DNA of 64,000 nt from Rheinheimera oceanensis (GTDB lineage Bacteria; Pseudomonadota; Gammaproteobacteria; Enterobacterales; Alteromonadaceae), in assembly GCF_018831085.1 (NCBI RefSeq), contig NZ_JAGPNM010000001.1:620001-684000 (forward strand). Direction: 5' to 3'. Position 1 is the first letter of the stretch, and the number at the start of each line of letters is the position of its first letter. A program made the translations under genes and the position numbers. Of this stretch, positions 61,256 through 64,000 are shown in pieces. The notes below the pieces were generated by a model. That model saw only the letters and a program-made list of their open reading frames with translations, ran no database searches and was not told the DNA's origin.

Positions 61256-64000
61256 TGTCAGCCTCCGCCGCTACCGGCTCACCGGCAAATAAGGCATCTA
61301 ACTGCAGCAGCAGCCTGATGTCGGCATTTAGCAGCAGCTGGCCCTTCTCAGGTGCGCGGATAAACCAGTACAACGCACCGCCAATATATTGCTCCGGTGC
61401 CTGCAGGTAGCCGGGCTGGCGCAGCTTTAACAACCGGTGCAGCGCCAGTAAATACAGCGCAGCCTGCACATCATAGCGTTTATCCAGTACCACCTGTTGC
61501 ATGGCCTCCTGGCTGTAGTCGGCGTCTGCCGGGCCTAACCAGTTAGATTTATAGTCCAGCACCCAATAGCGGCCATCTGCACCTTGTAAGGTTAAGTCGA
61601 TAAAACCCTTGAGCATACCGTTTAGTGTATCAGGCAACAGCGGCGGGCGGGCCATACCCGGCAATATGGCGCGGCTGATCAGAGCATCCAGTGTAACCAC
61701 ATTAACCGCACAGCTTTGCAGCCAGAACTCCAGCTCGGCACGAACCTTATGCAACTGCGCCAGGTTAAGCACGGCGCCCTGCAGCGGGGTGTGCAACATC
61801 TGCGTTAACCAGCTTTGCAGCACACTTTGCCACTGCAGCCAATTGTGTTGCGTTAACCTGTGCTGCAATAACTGAGCAGTAAACACGCTATCGCAGGCGG
61901 CAAAACCCTGCTGTTGGGCATCTTCCAGTAACTGGTGCAAAAAGGTCCCCGGCACAGCACCACGCGGAAAATCATGTATTGATAACTGTTGCTCGCTGTG
62001 GGCAAGCGGCTCGCTGGCTTCCTCCTGCAACAGAGAATCCAGTGCGGTATCGGCGGCCAGTCCGGCTGTTGCTGCCATACCGGCCTCTGCTGCGCCGGCC
62101 TTGCTGCCGCTACGCAGCGCCGAATAGCTGGCTATCCACCAGTGTTCACACTTTAACGGCGCGCTAAGTGTAAGTGCCGCGGCTGGCTGCGTTAGCTGCG
62201 TTTCCGGCATAAATTTACAAAACTGCGGCAACGGCTGTTGCTGCCACGGCAATGCTGCCAAAGCGGCTTGCAGATCGCTAAGGGCCGGATCTTCGGGCAC
62301 ACCAAGCAAATACCCTATGGCACTTTGCGATAGCTTGCTTTTTTTCGCTGCGCCCTCGCTAAACAGGGCTAACCCCAACCAGCAGGCATATACCGGCCGT
62401 GTTAATGCGACATATAACAGGCGAATATCTTCGAGTAAACGTTCATGCTCGGCGCAAGCCAGCGCGCTATCGTCCGGGGTTAAATCCAGCACCATCTGGC
62501 TGCCGTTGAAATAGCGCTGTGGCTGGCCTTTTCTGACATTTTTAAAGCCACAGATAAAAGGCAAAAACACCAGGTTGTATTGCAGGCCCTTACTTTTATG
62601 AATAGTGACTACCTGCACCAGTTGCTGATCGCTCTCCAGCCGCAGTTGCTGCTCATCGGCATTTTTCGGGTTGTCCAGCTGTTCAGCCAGCCAGCGTAGC
62701 AAGCCGCTTTCACCGTCGCGCTGCTGGCTTTCACTTTGTAACAGCTCTGCCAAATGCAATACGTTGGTTAAGCGCCGCTCGCCCTGCTCCAGCGCCAGCC
62801 ATTTCGCCGGTAAAGCAAAATAATGCAACCAGGCAGTTAACATGGCCAGCACACCTTTAACGCGCCAGATCTGGCGAAACTCACGCACTTGCTCGGCAAG
62901 CTTCTCCCAGGCCTGTTCATCATTTAGCCAGTAATGCAGCTGCGCATCGCTGTTATTGGCCAGCGGCAACGCCAGTGCGGCACGCAGCAGGCTTTCATCT
63001 TCCGGTTGCTGACAGGCCCGCAGCCAGCTAAGCACAGCTATGGCTTCCTGGCTTTGGAAAATTGATTCGTTATCAGATAAATACACCGAGCGCACATTAC
63101 GGGCGCTTAACTCGCGCCGTACCAGAGCCGCTTCATTGCGGTCGCGTACTAAAATGGCAATATCCGCCGGTTGTAGTGGCTTAAGCCTGTCGCCGCCAGT
63201 GGCAAAACCTGCCTTGCCAAGCTGTGCCTGCAACAACAGCGCGGCCACTTCATCGGCACAGGCGTTGGCCATTAAGCTCTGGTAGCTGCCTTTTTTCAGC
63301 TGCGCCGGGTCAATATCACTTAGCCAGTAATTTAGCGCCGCAACAGTGTTACCGTCGCGCTCTAGCTGATCAGTTTTACCTTTGGCCTTAACCGGTAAAA
63401 ACGGCAGCGTTGTGCTGTCGGCTGCACCAAAACCAAAGGCGCCACGCTGCTGCTCGGCACGGGCAAACAGTTGGTTAACACTGTCTACCAGGGCAACGGT
63501 AGAGCGAAAGTTAGTACCCAGGCTGTAATGGCGCCCGGCTGTTAAGCTGCGGGCATTCAGGTAAGTGTGTAAATCGGCGCCGCGAAAGCTGTAAATCGCT
63601 TGCTTGGGATCGCCCACCATAATCAGTGCGCAGTCGCTACTGTTAACGTCAGGGTAAATGGCGCGAAAAATAGCAAATTGCAGCGGATCAGTGTCCTGAA
63701 ATTCATCTACCATGGCAAACGGATACTGGGCCCGGATACGGGCAGCCAATACCTCACCGGCTTCGCCTTGCAAAGCATGATACAACTGCAGCAGTAAGTC
63801 GTTAAAATCCAGCTCGCCGCGCTGGCGTTTATGCCGGTTAAACTCACTAGCCAGCCACAGGGCGGCATGATGGCGCACACTTAATGCCAGTTCGGGTTTG
63901 GTATCCAGCAAGGTTGCTGTGCGCTCAAATAAGTCAAATAGCGGGTGGCTAACCAGCGGCTGGCTCTTTTTTTGCGCACCAGCCAGCTTAGCACCGCTGA
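61245..64000 (-). CDS. recB: Exodeoxyribonuclease V beta subunit RecB (5' part beyond the window)
   Basis: The frame is open from the recD junction to the window edge, so the 5' end (including the Walker A motif) is missing; about 918 residues are visible of roughly 1200. Helicase motifs seen are DFNDLLLQL, FAMVDEFQDTDPLQF (II), MVGDPKQAIYSFRGADL (III) and VTIHKSKGLQYNLVFLP (V). The C-terminal nuclease domain has GMLKGFIDLTL and VLDYKSNWLG, with the catalytic Asp and Lys of RecB. recC probably lies further upstream, outside the window. The TTG at 63911 is internal, not the start. Confidence 0.96.
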   Translation of the reverse strand, partial: SGAKLAGAQKKSQPLVSHPLFDLFERTATLLDTKPELALSVRHHAALWLASEFNRHKRQRGELDFNDLLLQLYHALQGEAGEVLAARIRAQYPFAMVDEFQDTDPLQFAIFRAIYPDVNSSDCALIMVGDPKQAIYSFRGADLHTYLNARSLTAGRHYSLGTNFRSTVALVDSVNQLFARAEQQRGAFGFGAADSTTLPFLPVKAKGKTDQLERDGNTVAALNYWLSDIDPAQLKKGSYQSLMANACADEVAALLLQAQLGKAGFATGGDRLKPLQPADIAILVRDRNEAALVRRELSARNVRSVYLSDNESIFQSQEAIAVLSWLRACQQPEDESLLRAALALPLANNSDAQLHYWLNDEQAWEKLAEQVREFRQIWRVKGVLAMLTAWLHYFALPAKWLALEQGERRLTNVLHLAELLQSESQQRDGESGLLRWLAEQLDNPKNADEQQLRLESDQQLVQVVTIHKSKGLQYNLVFLPFICGFKNVRKGQPQRYFNGSQMVLDLTPDDSALACAEHERLLEDIRLLYVALTRPVYACWLGLALFSEGAAKKSKLSQSAIGYLLGVPEDPALSDLQAALAALPWQQQPLPQFCKFMPETQLTQPAAALTLSAPLKCEHWWIASYSALRSGSKAGAAEAGMAATAGLAADTALDSLLQEEASEPLAHSEQQLSIHDFPRGAVPGTFLHQLLEDAQQQGFAACDSVFTAQLLQHRLTQHNWLQWQSVLQSWLTQMLHTPLQGAVLNLAQLHKVRAELEFWLQSCAVNVVTLDALISRAILPGMARPPLLPDTLNGMLKGFIDLTLQGADGRYWVLDYKSNWLGPADADYSQEAMQQVVLDKRYDVQAALYLLALHRLLKLRQPGYLQAPEQYIGGALYWFIRAPEKGQLLLNADIRLLLQLDALFAGEPVAAEADNAV

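Noticed and set aside
61245..63911. recB starting at 63911
   Set aside because: The codon there is TTG inside a frame that stays open to the window edge, and the helicase Walker A motif is still missing, so the gene begins outside the window.

Overview
The window looks like chromosome from a free-living aquatic gammaproteobacterium of the Alteromonadales, most like the Rheinheimera/Alishewanella/Arsukibacterium group. I infer this from the mix of gene families, the moderate GC content, the many TonB-dependent receptors and secreted peptidases, and the conserved block mutM-rpmG-rpmB-radC-coaBC-dut-slmA-pyrE-rph-yicC. I see no phage, insertion sequence, CRISPR array, tRNA or rRNA.

Layout. 1-5.9 kb: tail of a RelE/ParE toxin, a secreted lipase with a membrane-anchored partner, two unknown genes divergent from a small XRE regulator, and a soluble PAS-PAS chemoreceptor. 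5.9-14 kb: an M16 lipoprotein peptidase, then an iron and oxidative-stress module (Mn-type sodA and a ZIP transporter behind a Fur box, two divergent unknown genes, two complementary bacterioferritin subunits) and an S10 carboxypeptidase. 14-20.9 kb: an iron-uptake operon with Fur boxes at its head, DUF4198 protein, EF-hand lipoprotein, heme-type TonB receptor, tonB, exbB, exbD, followed by an EamA permease. A hairpin with a U-tract lies inside the start of tonB. 20.9-27.4 kb: oligopeptidase B, a 60-residue helix-turn-helix protein, and a TPP-riboswitch operon for thiamine salvage (outer-membrane receptor, YkoF-like binder, PnuT-type permease, kinase).

27.5-39.8 kb: a second chemoreceptor; an arsenate-detoxification operon (ArsC-ArsR fusion, GAPDH, ArsJ); a CDF transporter with a small membrane partner; an M15 peptidase with an SH3 domain; mgtE; a DUF432-like protein with an MscS channel; and a BamA/TamA-like outer-membrane protein. 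39.8-48.2 kb: the conserved housekeeping block, with dgkA inserted between two inverted copies of a palindromic repeat. 48.3-50.2 kb: a hipBA-type toxin-antitoxin pair and a gene remnant. 50.2-59.3 kb: a succinate-semialdehyde-type dehydrogenase and a sucrose locus (TonB receptor, MFS permease, sucrose phosphorylase, LacI regulator, fructokinase) with three near-identical operators. 59.3-64 kb: recD and the 3' part of recB, which runs off the right edge.

Main observations: the ArsC-ArsR fusion with an intact reductase site and an intact metal-sensing Cys pair; the terminator-like hairpin within tonB; a family of about 100-140 bp intergenic elements with terminal inverted repeats and internal stem-loops; the split-function bacterioferritin pair; and an Ig-like protein occupying the place of a lipase foldase.
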